Of a DNA stretch of 64,000 nucleotides, positions 8,843-17,514 are shown in pieces. The translations under genes and the position numbers were made by a program. The stretch is taken from positions 2,746,001-2,810,000 of the forward strand of contig NZ_CP049258.1 of assembly GCF_011046735.1 (NCBI RefSeq), in the 5' to 3' direction. This stretch comes from Nordella sp. HKS 07. Lineage in GTDB: Bacteria > Pseudomonadota > Alphaproteobacteria > Rhizobiales > Aestuariivirgaceae. Under the pieces are notes generated by a model. The model did not search any database. It had not been told where the DNA came from and worked only from the letters and a program-made list of their open reading frames with translations. Position 1 is the stretch's first letter. Each line of letters starts with the position of its first letter.

Positions 8843-9481
8843 ATGACAGATCAGGCACCGATCGACATCGCTCTGGGGGACGGCAATCCCCTGATGCTGG
8901 CCGCCCTTTCCGACTTCATCGACCGCGACAAGGACTTCAGCCTGGTGGCGACCGCCGCCACTGCCGAGGGTTTCCTCGCCGCGGTCACCCGCGTGCCGGT
9001 CCAGGTCGGCCTGATCGAGTGGACTCTGCCGGCGATGGGCGGCGAACGTTTGCTCGATACGCTGCGGCTCAGGCCGTCACCGCCGCGCATGATCGTCTAT
9101 GGCGCGCCCGAGGAGCCCGAGATCCTGCGCCGCGCCATGGCGGCGGGCGCGGCCGGCTTCTCGCCACGCCATCAGTCGCCGGAGCAGCTTCTCGTGATGG
9201 CGCGCGCGGTGGCGAAAGGCCAGATGATGTTCCCGTTCCTCGATGTGCGCGAACTCACCCGCGATCCCGCCGGCGCCCTGACCGCGCGCGAGCGCATCTT
9301 GCTCGCCGCTCTGGCGCGCGGTCTCGACAACAAGTCACTGGCGCGCGAACTCGATATTTCGGTGAACACGGTGAAATTCCATCTGCGCAATCTCTATGAG
9401 AAGCTCAATCTGTCGAGCCGCGCCCAGGCCATCGCGTTTTATTATTCCTCCGGCGCGCATCGCGATGAAAACGGTCGCTGA
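8843..9481 (+). CDS. LuxR/NarL-type regulator with degenerate receiver domain
   Basis: A 212-residue protein with an N-terminal receiver-like domain (about 1-125) and a C-terminal LuxR HTH (about 146-205: LTARERILLAALARG, then SVNTVKFHLRNLYEKL). The receiver has lost its key residues. The phospho-acceptor Asp, expected in xxLxDxxxPxMxG, is Glu59 in VGLIEWTLPAMGG; the conserved switch Lys is Arg109 in GFSPRHQSPEQL; of the N-terminal acidic pair only Asp13 remains. Phosphorylation by a kinase is therefore unlikely. No histidine kinase is adjacent. Divergent to sgaA and upstream of malyl-CoA lyase, it probably controls the serine/glyoxylate module. ATG at 8843 is preferred, with GAGGGTG upstream. 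Confidence 0.8.
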   Translation: MTDQAPIDIALGDGNPLMLAALSDFIDRDKDFSLVATAATAEGFLAAVTRVPVQVGLIEWTLPAMGGERLLDTLRLRPSPPRMIVYGAPEEPEILRRAMAAGAAGFSPRHQSPEQLLVMARAVAKGQMMFPFLDVRELTRDPAGALTARERILLAALARGLDNKSLARELDISVNTVKFHLRNLYEKLNLSSRAQAIAFYYSSGAHRDENGR

Positions 9482-9483
9482 TG

Positions 9484-9705
9484 TTACCCTCGCCCTGCAA
9501 GCGAAGCGCAGCGGGGAGAGGGGAGGGGCCTGCCGCGCAGCGGCGGGAAGGGTGAGGGGCATCTGTATCAGCAAAGGTAAATTGTTGCCGGCTTTGCCTC
9601 GGACGGAGGTGTTGAGAACTGCGAGATCGCGTCACATTGGCCCCTCACCCTCCCATTGCTGCGCAATGGGTCCCTCCCTCTCCCCTCTGCGAGGGGCGAG
9701 GGTAA
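9484..9705. repeat. Inverted pair of palindromic repeats; intergenic region before malyl-CoA lyase
   Basis: The ~340-bp gap between the LuxR-type gene and the lyase gene holds two repeat arms: 9484-9560 starting TTACCCTCGCCC and 9640-9705 ending GGGGCGAGGGTAA. The arms are inverted copies at their ends and each contains smaller hairpins (for example CCCATTGCTGCGCAATGGG). This is a REP-like intergenic element as found elsewhere in the window. It may end transcription from the regulator gene. No small gene is seen in it. Confidence 0.65.
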
Positions 9706-9817
9706 GATATTCATCCGCCAACGGATCATTTCACCGCTGCGACCGAATTGCCGCTTGACGCGGCGCCCGCTTCTCCTGTTGTCTCACTCCCCTGTCACGT
9801 CACCCGAGAGGTCTTCC

Positions 9818-10795
9818 ATGAGCTTCCATACCGTCGAACAGGCGCCCGCAAGGCTTAACCGCAGCGAGCTCGCCGTCCCCGGCAGCCAGCCGCAGCTTTT
9901 TGAAAAGGCGGCTAAATCGGCCGCCGACGTGATCTTCCTCGATCTCGAGGACGCCGTCGCCCCGGACGACAAGGTCGAGGCGCGCAAGAACGTCATCAAG
10001 GCGATAAATGAAGTGGACTGGGGCACGAAGGCGCTCTCGGTCCGAATCAACGGTCTCGACACCCAATACATGTATCGTGATGTCGTCGACGTTCTCGAGC
10101 AGGCGGGCGACCGCCTCGATCTCATCATGATCCCCAAGGTCGGCACCGCCTCCGACGTCTATGCGCTGGACATGATGGTGACGCAGATCGAGACGGCCAA
10201 GGGACGCAAGAAGAAGATCGGTTTCGAGCTCATCATCGAAACGGCGCTCGGCATGCAGAATATCGAGAAGATTGCTCGCGCGAGCCGCCGCAACGAATCG
10301 CTGCATTTCGGCGTCGCCGACTATGCCGCCTCGACGCGCGCCCGCACCACCAATATCGGCGGCGCCAATCCGGACTATTCGATCCTGACGGACAAGCTCG
10401 AAGACGGTTCGCGCGCTACCCATTGGGGCGATATGTGGCATTATGCGCTGGCCCGCATGGTCGTGGCGGCGCGCGCCAACGGCCTGCGCCCGGTCGACGG
10501 ACCCTTCGGCGATTTCTCGGATGGCGAGGGCTACAAGGCCGCCGCCCACCGCGCCGCGGTCCTGGGCTGCGAAGGCAAATGGGCCATCCACCCCTCGCAG
10601 GTGACGCTCGCCAATGAGGGGATGGGCCCGAGCGAGAAGGACGTCGCGCGTGCGAAGCGGATTCTCGTGGCCATGGATGAAGCGGCGAAAGCCGGCAAGG
10701 GTGCGGTCTCGCTCGACGGCCGCCTCATCGACTATGCCTCGATCCGCCAGGCCGAGGTGCTGGTCAAGAAGGCCGAACAGATCGCCAAGGGGTGA
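9818..10795 (+). CDS. mcl: L-malyl-CoA / beta-methylmalyl-CoA lyase (CitE-like family)
   Basis: A 325-residue member of the HpcH/HpaI-CitE aldolase superfamily. It cleaves malyl-CoA to acetyl-CoA and glyoxylate, or runs in reverse, and many homologues also act on beta-methylmalyl-CoA. Seen are DVIFLDLEDAVAPDDK near residue 36, the metal-binding Glu in LIIETALGMQNI, and the metal-binding Asp in FGVADYAASTRART. Length matches the methylotroph enzyme. Start chosen at 9818 after a GAGAGG site; frame extension upstream lies in the repeat. It supplies the step after malate-CoA ligase encoded on the other strand. Confidence 0.9.
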   Translation: MSFHTVEQAPARLNRSELAVPGSQPQLFEKAAKSAADVIFLDLEDAVAPDDKVEARKNVIKAINEVDWGTKALSVRINGLDTQYMYRDVVDVLEQAGDRLDLIMIPKVGTASDVYALDMMVTQIETAKGRKKKIGFELIIETALGMQNIEKIARASRRNESLHFGVADYAASTRARTTNIGGANPDYSILTDKLEDGSRATHWGDMWHYALARMVVAARANGLRPVDGPFGDFSDGEGYKAAAHRAAVLGCEGKWAIHPSQVTLANEGMGPSEKDVARAKRILVAMDEAAKAGKGAVSLDGRLIDYASIRQAEVLVKKAEQIAKG

Positions 10796-10801
10796 GGAAT
10801 G

Positions 10802-10916
10802 CCCCACCCGGCGCTTCGCGCCACCCTCCCCACGCTACGCGTGAGGAGGGAGAAATCAGCGAAGAATCTCCCTCCTCGGAACGGGGAGGGTGGCGAGCGT
10901 AGCGAGCCGGGTGGGG
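10802..10916. repeat. Palindromic intergenic repeat, probable bidirectional terminator
   Basis: CCCCACCCGGC near 10802 and GCCGGGTGGGG ending at 10916 are inverted copies; inner arms CCACCCTCCCC and GGGGAGGGTGG extend the pairing, so the block can fold into one long hairpin. It lies between the convergent ends of the lyase and dehydrogenase genes. Confidence 0.65.
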
Positions 10917-10932
10917 AAAACCGCTACACCTT

Positions 10933-11826
10933 CTACAGTTTCACCCCATTCAGCTGGCACAGGAGATTGACCAGGCGCGGGACATATCTGTCGCCATAGC
11001 CGTGCGTCGCGCCCAGCACCAGTGTCTGATGCACCGCTTCCGCCACGAAGGAAGAGAGCGGCAACGACTGCGTCATGGTGGTGTAATAGCGCATGTCCTT
11101 GCGCGCATTGTCGATGGCGAATTTGGCGGCGGTGTCGTCGTCGCTGAGCGGCACCTTGATGATGCGCTCGAACATCACCGAGCGGGCGCCGCCCGCCATC
11201 GCGATGTCGTTGAGCGCCTTCATGTCGACCTTGGCCTTGAGGCCGGCGACGATTCCTTCCGCCACCACCGCCGCGGTGCCGATGGCGATGTAGTTGTTGA
11301 TGAGCTTCAGCGTGTGGCCGGCGCCGACGCCGCCCGCATGGATGATCGTGTCGGCGAAGCATTCGATGATGGGCCGGATCTCGGCCAGCACCTTCTCGTC
11401 GCCGCCGGTCATCACACCGAGCTTGCCTTCCTCCGCCTCCTTGGGCGTGCGCACCAGCGGCGTATCGACGAAACGGGCACCCTTCGCCTCGATGGCGGCG
11501 GCCACTTTTAGCGTTGATTCGGGCTCCGCCGTCGAGCAGTCGGCGACGATCATGCCGGAGCGAAGCCCTTCGAGGAGGCCATCCTTGCTGAACAGCGTCT
11601 CTTCCACCTGCGGCGAGCCGGTGACGCACAGGATCACGACGTCGCTTTTTTCGGCGATCTCGCGCGGACTCCTGGCCTCCTTCGCCCCCTTGGCGACGAG
11701 ATCGTCGATCGGCGCCCGGTTGCGATGGGCGAGAACGGTGAGCTCGTAGCCCTTGGTGACGATATTCTTGCCGATGCCGTGACCCATGAGGCCGGCGCCG
11801 ATCAATCCGACTTTCTGCTTCGTCAT
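10933..11826 (-). CDS. NAD(P)-dependent 3-hydroxyisobutyrate dehydrogenase-family enzyme
   Basis: A 297-residue beta-hydroxyacid dehydrogenase. The N-terminal Rossmann motif is VGLIGAGLMGHGIGKN, and the catalytic lysine lies in GHTLKLINNYIAIG. The substrate-binding segment reads DTPLVRTPKEAEEGKL rather than the common DAPVSGG form, so the substrate probably differs from 3-hydroxyisobutyrate or tartronate semialdehyde. It starts 31 bases after the transporter permease stop and is the last gene of that operon, so it probably acts on the imported compound or a product of it. I chose the ATG at 11826 (MTKQKVGLIG). Exact reaction unknown. Confidence 0.8.
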   Translation of the reverse strand: MTKQKVGLIGAGLMGHGIGKNIVTKGYELTVLAHRNRAPIDDLVAKGAKEARSPREIAEKSDVVILCVTGSPQVEETLFSKDGLLEGLRSGMIVADCSTAEPESTLKVAAAIEAKGARFVDTPLVRTPKEAEEGKLGVMTGGDEKVLAEIRPIIECFADTIIHAGGVGAGHTLKLINNYIAIGTAAVVAEGIVAGLKAKVDMKALNDIAMAGGARSVMFERIIKVPLSDDDTAAKFAIDNARKDMRYYTTMTQSLPLSSFVAEAVHQTLVLGATHGYGDRYVPRLVNLLCQLNGVKL

Positions 11827-11857
11827 GGCCGCTGTGCTCCTGTCGTATCGAGATGAG

Positions 11858-12808
11858 TTAGCGTTGCTGCCGGTCGCCGCCGGCAATGGTGATGACCGCG
11901 ATGATGATGATACCCGTCATGATCAGGCGGATGCCGGCGCTGGCGCCGAATGTATTGAGCATCGTGTCGAGAAGATAGATGAAAAGTGCGGCCCCCCACA
12001 CGCCCGGCACATTGGCGCGCCCGCCCGCTACCGACGTGCCGCCGATGACGACGACGGCGATCGAGGCGAGCAGGAAGCCTTCGCCCATATTGAGGGCGGC
12101 ACCTCCGGAGAAACCGGACAGCACGATGCCGGTGACGCCGGCGAGCAGCGCGCTCAGCATATAGGTGGCGAAGCGGGTCAGGTCGACATTGAGCCCGGCG
12201 AGCCGCGCGGCGCGCGGATTCTGGCCGATGGCGAGCACAGTGCGCCCGTAAAGCGTGCGCCTCAGCACGATGGCGATGCCGATCGACAGGATAAGAACGA
12301 AGACCGCCAGAAGCGGCACGCCCATGACACGCGCGGTGGCGAAATCCGCCAGCATCGGCGGCGGCTTGATGCGGATGCCGCGGCCATAGGAGATCGCCGT
12401 CGACAGGATGAGGAAGCTCGAGGAGAGTGTGGCGATAATTGGCGGGATGCGCAGCAGCCGGATCAGCCCGTAGTTGAACAGGCCGACCAGGAAGCTCGCG
12501 CCCAGGGCGGCGAAGATGCCGATCAGCAGCCTGGCATTGTCGGTATCCATGATCTTCATCGCCACGACGCCGGAAAGCGTGATCGTCGCCGGGATGGAGA
12601 GATCGACATTGCCGGGGCCGGTGGTGATGACCATCATCTGGCCCAATCCGATGATGATGGTGAAGGTGGCGAAGGACAGGGCGGCGGTGAGGATCTCGCC
12701 CGCGCCCTGGCCGCGGGTGAAGGCGATGGTGGCGAGCCACACCGAGAGCATCGCGATAAAGGACCAGATCCAGGGCTGGCCGCGCAGCTTCGTCCAGATA
12801 TCGGTCAT
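11858..12808 (-). CDS. Sugar ABC transporter permease, RbsC-like (second)
   Basis: A 316-residue hydrophobic protein with eight to ten membrane segments. It contains the permease signature region GQNPRAARLAGLNVDLTRFATYMLS, which contacts the ATPase, and the C-terminal GGTSVAGGRANVPGV loop of the branched-chain/ribose (BPD_transp_2) family. Its ATG overlaps the stop of the preceding permease by four bases. With its partner it forms a heteromeric inner-membrane channel of a CUT2-class transporter. Many CUT2 systems use one permease; two different ones are seen in some rhizobial systems. Confidence 0.88.
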   Translation of the reverse strand: MTDIWTKLRGQPWIWSFIAMLSVWLATIAFTRGQGAGEILTAALSFATFTIIIGLGQMMVITTGPGNVDLSIPATITLSGVVAMKIMDTDNARLLIGIFAALGASFLVGLFNYGLIRLLRIPPIIATLSSSFLILSTAISYGRGIRIKPPPMLADFATARVMGVPLLAVFVLILSIGIAIVLRRTLYGRTVLAIGQNPRAARLAGLNVDLTRFATYMLSALLAGVTGIVLSGFSGGAALNMGEGFLLASIAVVVIGGTSVAGGRANVPGVWGAALFIYLLDTMLNTFGASAGIRLIMTGIIIIAVITIAGGDRQQR

Positions 12809-13746
12809 CGCCGCGCCTCCCCGGTCGCGATGAGGGCGCGCAGCGCCAGCACGATGATCAGGATGGCACCTTGCGCGCCGATCTGCCAGTCGGGCGAGAT
12901 ACGCATGAAGATGAGGAACGAGCCGGCGAGCGCCAGCGTCAGGGCCCCGATCACCGCGCCGAAAGGCGATACGCGGCCACCGACGAATTCGCCGCCGCCC
13001 AGTATGACTCCGGCAATGGCATAGAGCGTATAACGGTCGGCGATATGCGCGTCGGCCGAGGTGGTGAGGCCGATGAGGGAGAGGCCGGACAAAACGCCGA
13101 AGAAGCCCGCCAGCGCATACATCGCCATCTTGGTCCTGAGCTCCGACCAGCCGGCGCGCGCCATGGCGCGCGGATTGCCGCCGGTGCCGCGCATGATGAC
13201 GCCATAGGAGGAAGTCATGAGCCCGATATGGACGAGGGCGGCGATGAGCAGCGCGGCGACGATCGGGAACGGCACGAGGGGGATCTGCAGCGACATGATC
13301 GCCTTCAGCCAGTCGGGCGCCTTGCCGCCGGGCGAGGGCAGGATCAACACGGCGATGCCGAGCCAGATGAAGGAGGCGCCGAGTGTCACCACGATCGAGG
13401 GCAGGTTGCGCAGATAGATGAGGGCGGCCATGGCGGCATAGGCGGCGATGCAGAGCAAAAGCGCCAGGAGACCGAGGACCGGGCTGTCATGGAGAAGTGT
13501 CGCGCCGATGCAGCCGACGAGGCCGACAAAGGGGCCGATCGAGAGATCGAGATCGTTCACCGTGATGACGAACATCTGGGCGATGGTGGCGAGCGCGATC
13601 GGCACAGCATATTGCAGCATGAGGTTGAGGCCGAAATAGCTCATGGTGCGCGGCTGCGCATAGAAGGTGGCGGCGAGCACGAGGGCGAGCGAGGCCAGAG
13701 GCAGAAGCGCCCGCAGCGTCTGGCGGTTGAGCGCGAGCGTGGTCAT
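12805..13746 (-). CDS. Sugar ABC transporter permease, RbsC-like (first)
   Basis: A 313-residue CUT2-class permease with repeated hydrophobic segments and the coupling sequence GTGGNPRAMARAGWSELRTKMAMYALAG (residues ~200-230) near its centre, then GGGEFVGGRVSPFGAVIGAL near the end. The ATG at 13746 follows an AAGGGGAA site; the frame stays open upstream through a palindromic repeat, which is not protein-like. It lies between the ATPase gene, separated by that repeat, and the second permease, which it overlaps by four bases. Confidence 0.88.
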   Translation of the reverse strand: MTTLALNRQTLRALLPLASLALVLAATFYAQPRTMSYFGLNLMLQYAVPIALATIAQMFVITVNDLDLSIGPFVGLVGCIGATLLHDSPVLGLLALLLCIAAYAAMAALIYLRNLPSIVVTLGASFIWLGIAVLILPSPGGKAPDWLKAIMSLQIPLVPFPIVAALLIAALVHIGLMTSSYGVIMRGTGGNPRAMARAGWSELRTKMAMYALAGFFGVLSGLSLIGLTTSADAHIADRYTLYAIAGVILGGGEFVGGRVSPFGAVIGALTLALAGSFLIFMRISPDWQIGAQGAILIIVLALRALIATGEARR

Positions 13747-13748
13747 TT

Positions 13749-13890
13749 CCCCTTCTCCCGCCTGCGGGAGAAGGTGGCGCGAAGCGCCGGATGAGGGTGT
13801 CCTTCGTATGGTGTCAGAGGATGTGTGATCGGCGCGAACACCCTCACCCGCCCTGTCGGGCCCCCTCTCCCGCAAGCGGGAGAGGGGGAA
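13749..13890. repeat. Two palindromic repeats within the transporter operon
   Basis: CCCCTTCTCCCGCCTGCGGG with following GAGAAGG at 13749-13774 and CCCCTCTCCCGCAAGCGGGA with following GAGGGGG at 13862-13888 each form hairpins, and the flanking GGATGAGGGTGT / ACACCCTCACCC arms are inverted copies. The block separates the ATPase and permease genes of one operon; such elements can tune mRNA stability of downstream genes. Confidence 0.6.
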
Positions 13891-13936
13891 AGCTGGATAG
13901 AGCTCGCGCGAACACGGGGCATTGAAAGTGATTGCA

Positions 13937-15394
13937 TCAGGCGCTCTCCGCGAAGGACGCGTTGAGCACCTTGTCTTCGCTGAGCTCATGGCCTTGCAAT
14001 TCGGCGACGATGGCGCCGTTGCGGAAGATATAGGCGCGGTCGCAATGCTTGAGCTCGTCGATCTCGGTCGTATACCAGATGAAGCTGCGCCCCGCTGCCG
14101 CCTCCGCGCGGATCATCTCATAGACTTCGAGCTTGGTGCCGATATCGACGCCGCGCATCGGATCGTCCATCAGCACGATATCGGCATTGGAGCCGAGCGC
14201 CCGGGCAAATAGCGTCTTCTGCTGGTTGCCGCCCGACAACGTCAGGATGTTGTTGTTCATGTCGGGCGTGCGAATGCCGATGCGGTCCTTCCAGTCACGC
14301 GCCATGCCCTGCTCGCGCTCCGGCGTGATGAGCGGCCCGTGCTTGAGCTGCCTGAGCGCGCTCACCGTGACATTCTCGCCGATCGACCAGAGATTGAAGA
14401 CGCCGTCCGACTGCCGGTCGCCGGCGATGAAGGCGGCGCGGCCGTCGACCCTGGTCGCCGCTTTGGCCTTGCGGGCGCCTTCGAAGATCTGGATCAGCAT
14501 GCGCGTCTGGCCATGCCCGGCGAGACCGGCAAGCCCGACGATCTCGCCTTTGCGCACCGCGAGCCTGTCGGTGCGGGCGGCGGTCAGCGGCATCGCCTCG
14601 ACGGCGAACGCACTTTCGACATGCCGGCGCGCCGTGGCATGGGCGCCGGGTTTCTCGGCGGTGGCGCCCATCGCCGCCACCAGCGACTGGCGGGTGAAAT
14701 CCCTGGCCGGCTTTTCGGCAACCACCCTGCCGTCCTTCATCACCGCGATACGGTCGCAATGGTCGAGCACGTCGCCGAGCAGATGCGAGATGAGAATGGT
14801 GCTGACGCCGCGCGCGACTTCCTGGCGCATGAAGGTCAGAAGCTGCTTCGCCGTCACCGCGTCGAGCGAGGAGGTGGGCTCGTCCAGTATGACGACGCGC
14901 AAGGGCTCGTCGGTGACGGTGAAGGCACGCGCGATCTCGGCCATCTGGCGCTGGCCAATAGCGAGATCGCCTGCTTCCGCATCGACATCGATGTCGTGGC
15001 CGGGGAAGATCTCGTCGAGCTTGGCGTGGATCAGGCGGCGCGCTTTCGTCTTCCAGCCGAAACCCTTCAGCGCGCGATGCACAATGCGGACATTCTCGGC
15101 CAAGGTGAGATTGGGGCAGAGCGACAGCTCCTGGAACACGCAGCGTATGCCATGCGCGGAGGCATTGGCGGCGCTGTAATGCCCGCTCACATCCTCGCCC
15201 GCGATGAGGAGGCGTCCGCGATCGGCTTTGAGCGTGCCGGCCAGCACATGCATGAGCGTGCTCTTGCCGGCGCCATTGTGGCCCACGAGACCGAGGCATT
15301 CGCCGGGCGCCAGCACGAGATCGACGCCGGCCAAGGCCCGGACGGCGCCGAAGCTCTTGTCGATGGCGGTGAGGGCTACGGCAGGCTCAGACAT
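13937..15394 (-). CDS. Sugar ABC transporter ATP-binding protein, RbsA-like (two nucleotide-binding domains)
   Basis: A 485-residue protein with duplicated ATPase domains, as in RbsA/XylG. Domain 1 has Walker [10 protein letters not shown] near residue 38, a signature segment [14 protein letters not shown] and Walker [13 protein letters not shown]. Domain 2 has the usual degenerate P-loop ([14 protein letters not shown]), then [15 protein letters not shown] and [12 protein letters not shown]. It energises the two permeases encoded downstream. I use the ATG at 15394 ([13 protein letters not shown]); an ATG three codons upstream is equally possible. Confidence 0.9.
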   Translation of the reverse strand: MSEPAVALTAIDKSFGAVRALAGVDLVLAPGECLGLVGHNGAGKSTLMHVLAGTLKADRGRLLIAGEDVSGHYSAANASAHGIRCVFQELSLCPNLTLAENVRIVHRALKGFGWKTKARRLIHAKLDEIFPGHDIDVDAEAGDLAIGQRQMAEIARAFTVTDEPLRVVILDEPTSSLDAVTAKQLLTFMRQEVARGVSTILISHLLGDVLDHCDRIAVMKDGRVVAEKPARDFTRQSLVAAMGATAEKPGAHATARRHVESAFAVEAMPLTAARTDRLAVRKGEIVGLAGLAGHGQTRMLIQIFEGARKAKAATRVDGRAAFIAGDRQSDGVFNLWSIGENVTVSALRQLKHGPLITPEREQGMARDWKDRIGIRTPDMNNNILTLSGGNQQKTLFARALGSNADIVLMDDPMRGVDIGTKLEVYEMIRAEAAAGRSFIWYTTEIDELKHCDRAYIFRNGAIVAELQGHELSEDKVLNASFAESA

Positions 15395-15428
15395 CGTGAA
15401 CATGCAGCATTTTTGCTCTGACCATAGA

Positions 15429-15485
15429 GCCCTCATCCGCCCTGTCGGGCACCTTCTCCCACGCTACGCGCGGGAGAAGGGGAAA
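15429..15485. repeat. Palindromic intergenic repeat
   Basis: CCTTCTCCCACGCTACGCGC followed by GGGAGAAGG forms a hairpin, with GCCCTCATCCGCCCTGTCGG as left flank. It is the same repeat type as at 13749-13890. It separates the binding-protein gene from the ATPase gene and could cause partial termination, giving excess binding protein as is common in such operons. Confidence 0.6.
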
Positions 15486-15519
15486 TGAGGTGAGGTCTGA
15501 GCCATTCACGCTGAGCGAT

Positions 15520-16530
15520 CTACTTCCCGGTGACGACCTTCTCGGCGTCCGCCTTCGAATATTCGACATTGGCGACGCCGCCTTTTTCCGTCGTCTCGAG
15601 GCTCTTTTCGAGATCGGCCTGGTTGATCTGCAGGAAGGGCACCACCAGGTCCTTCGGCACTTCCTTGCCGTCGAGGATCATCTGCGCCACCCAGAAGGCG
15701 AGCGTCGATACGCCGGGCGCGATCGAGACCGACATGGTCTCATAGCCATTGGCGTCCTTCTGCTCCTTCCACCAGGCGAGCTCATCCTGCCGGTTGCCCA
15801 TGATGATGAGCGGGGTCGGCCGGCCGGCCGCCTTGAAGGCCTGTGCGGCGCCATAGCCGTCGCCGCCTTGCGTCACCACCGCCTTCACTTCCGGTAGCGA
15901 CGGCAGGATGCCGGCGACCGCCTTCTGCGCCACTTCCTGCGCCCAGTCGCCATGCACCGAGCCGACGACCTTGAACTGGCTGTGCTTGCCCACACCTTCC
16001 TCGATGCCCTTGTGGATCTCGTCGTCGACGAACACGCCGGCGAGGCCCCTGATCTCGAGCAGGTTGCCGCCGTCCTTCATCTTCTCGGCGAGATAGTCGA
16101 GCTGGACGGCGCCCATCTTCTTGAAGTCGACGGCGATGCGCCAAGCGCAGGGTTCGGTCACGATGCCGTCGAAGGAGACGACGGTGATGCCGGCATCGCA
16201 GGCCTGCTTGACGACGCCATTGAGCGCGTCGGGCGAGGCGGCGTTGATGACGATGGCGTTATAGCCTTGCAGAATGAGATTCTGGATCTGCGCCGCCTGC
16301 TCGGTCACCTGGTTTTCCGAGGTAGTGAAGGGATCGGCCGCCGCGACGATGCCGTCGGCCACCGCCTGCTTCGTCACCTTGTCCCAGCTCTTCAGCATCG
16401 ATTGCCGCCAGGAATTGCCGGCATAATTGTTGGAGAGCGCTATCTTCTTGTCTTTGGTGTCGGCCGCTGCCGGCATGGCCAGAGCGAGGGTGGCGAGTGC
16501 GGCGGCAAGGATAAGCGAAGTCTTTCTCAT
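15520..16530 (-). CDS. Sugar ABC transporter substrate-binding protein, RbsB-like
   Basis: A 336-residue periplasmic binding protein. Residues 1-23 (MRKTSLILAAALATLALAMP then AAA) are a Sec signal peptide. The mature part has the type I fold typical of ribose/galactose-binding proteins: IALSNNYAGNSWRQSMLKSW, LILQGYNAIVINAASPDALN, ITVVSFDGIV and VTQGGDGYGAAQAF. Start chosen at 16530 because GGAGGAG precedes it. It leads an operon with ATPase, two permeases and a dehydrogenase. The ligand is probably a sugar or sugar acid; neighbouring keto-deoxy-sugar kinases suggest an aldonate or related compound. Confidence 0.88.
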   Translation of the reverse strand: MRKTSLILAAALATLALAMPAAADTKDKKIALSNNYAGNSWRQSMLKSWDKVTKQAVADGIVAAADPFTTSENQVTEQAAQIQNLILQGYNAIVINAASPDALNGVVKQACDAGITVVSFDGIVTEPCAWRIAVDFKKMGAVQLDYLAEKMKDGGNLLEIRGLAGVFVDDEIHKGIEEGVGKHSQFKVVGSVHGDWAQEVAQKAVAGILPSLPEVKAVVTQGGDGYGAAQAFKAAGRPTPLIIMGNRQDELAWWKEQKDANGYETMSVSIAPGVSTLAFWVAQMILDGKEVPKDLVVPFLQINQADLEKSLETTEKGGVANVEYSKADAEKVVTGK

Positions 16531-16589
16531 GATGGACTCCTCCCAAAGGGTGCTTGTCGGATGCACGGCGTTCTTGTGGTGGATACCCC

Positions 16590-16603
16590 GCTAACATGTT
16601 AGC
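16590..16603. promoter_or_regulatory. Perfect palindrome GCTAACATGTTAGC, candidate GntR operator
   Basis: A 14-bp perfect palindrome sits between the 3' end of the GntR gene and the binding-protein gene, 60 bp upstream of the latter's ATG. FadR-subfamily regulators bind short palindromes, and the neighbouring regulator is the obvious candidate. Repressor function is inferred. Confidence 0.5.
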
Positions 16604-16633
16604 AAAGTCGCGCGGCGGCGCAACGGTCTTTCC

Positions 16634-17419
16634 TTACGCGGCGGCGGCGTTTCTGCCTCCTTTGCGGCTGCGCGCACGGGCGCCGGGACCGAGTTTGCCG
16701 CCCTCATCGATAGTCTTCTGGGTGCTCTGCAGCAGCCGGCGCACGGCGGCGCGGGCGCGCTCGGGCTTGCGGGCCCGGATCGCCTCGAGAATGGCCTCGT
16801 GCATCGGCAGCACTTTCACGCGGTTGCGCAAATGAGCCACCGTCACCGAGAAGAGATTGGCGAGCAGCGATTCGATGACGCGGCCGAAAGGTGGGATGAA
16901 CTCATTGCCCGACGCGTTGAGCACCGCGAGATGGAATTTCACATCCGCCACATTCCACGCCGCTTCGTCGCCGACCGCCTCGGCCATCGCCTGGTAGGCG
17001 GCCTCGATCTCGGCGATCTGCACGGCCGTGCGATGGGTTGCCGCGAGTGCGGCCGCCTCGGGCTCGATCATCATGCGGATCTGCTGCACGTCAGTGGCGA
17101 AGCGCTGGAAATCAACGGTGGTGCAATACCAGCCCAGCACGTCGCGATCGAGCAGGTTCCAGACGCTGCGCGGCTCGACGCGCGAGCCGATCTTGGGGCG
17201 CGACTGGATCAGCCCCTTGGCCGACAGCATCTTCACCGCTTCCCTGACCGCGGTGCGGCTGACTTTGTAGATCTGGCCGCATTCGGCCTCATTGGGCAGA
17301 AGGGCGCCCGGCTTGTAGTCGCCCCTGACGATCCGCTGGCCCAGATCATGCGCCACTTTGTTATAGAGACTTTTGCGTCGCGCTCCTTTATCCGGCTGCT
17401 TGCGTTTCGTCCCCGCCAT
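16634..17419 (-). CDS. GntR-family transcriptional regulator, FCD (FadR) subfamily, DgoR-like
   Basis: A 261-residue protein. The N-terminal winged helix covers about 15-85 (LYNKVAHDLGQRIVRGDYKP, then SRTAVREAVKMLSAKGLIQSRP), followed by an all-helical FCD ligand domain with metal-binding His residues (VKFHLAVLNASGNEF and VLPMHEAILEAI). The C-terminus is basic and low-complexity. It is divergent from a 2-dehydro-3-deoxygalactonokinase gene and upstream of the transporter operon, an arrangement like DgoR of galactonate metabolism. It likely represses both until a sugar acid binds. The ligand is inferred from context. Confidence 0.85.
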   Translation of the reverse strand: MAGTKRKQPDKGARRKSLYNKVAHDLGQRIVRGDYKPGALLPNEAECGQIYKVSRTAVREAVKMLSAKGLIQSRPKIGSRVEPRSVWNLLDRDVLGWYCTTVDFQRFATDVQQIRMMIEPEAAALAATHRTAVQIAEIEAAYQAMAEAVGDEAAWNVADVKFHLAVLNASGNEFIPPFGRVIESLLANLFSVTVAHLRNRVKVLPMHEAILEAIRARKPERARAAVRRLLQSTQKTIDEGGKLGPGARARSRKGGRNAAAA

Positions 17420-17514
17420 TATTTCCGTCCTCGACTTACCTGAAATTCGTCCGCAGCATAGAGCAGTTCAATCATCAGACAAATGAGATTATTCTGTATA
17501 TCCAGGGTATCGAG

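Noticed and set aside
11786-13024. Long plus-strand open frames opposite the permease genes (also 12871-13794, 14339-15421, 35364-37022, 55861-57204, 59132-60526)
   Set aside because: They mirror strongly supported genes on the other strand, have charged low-complexity translations rich in Arg, Asp, Gly and His, and show no domain or start signals. They result from GC-rich codon bias.
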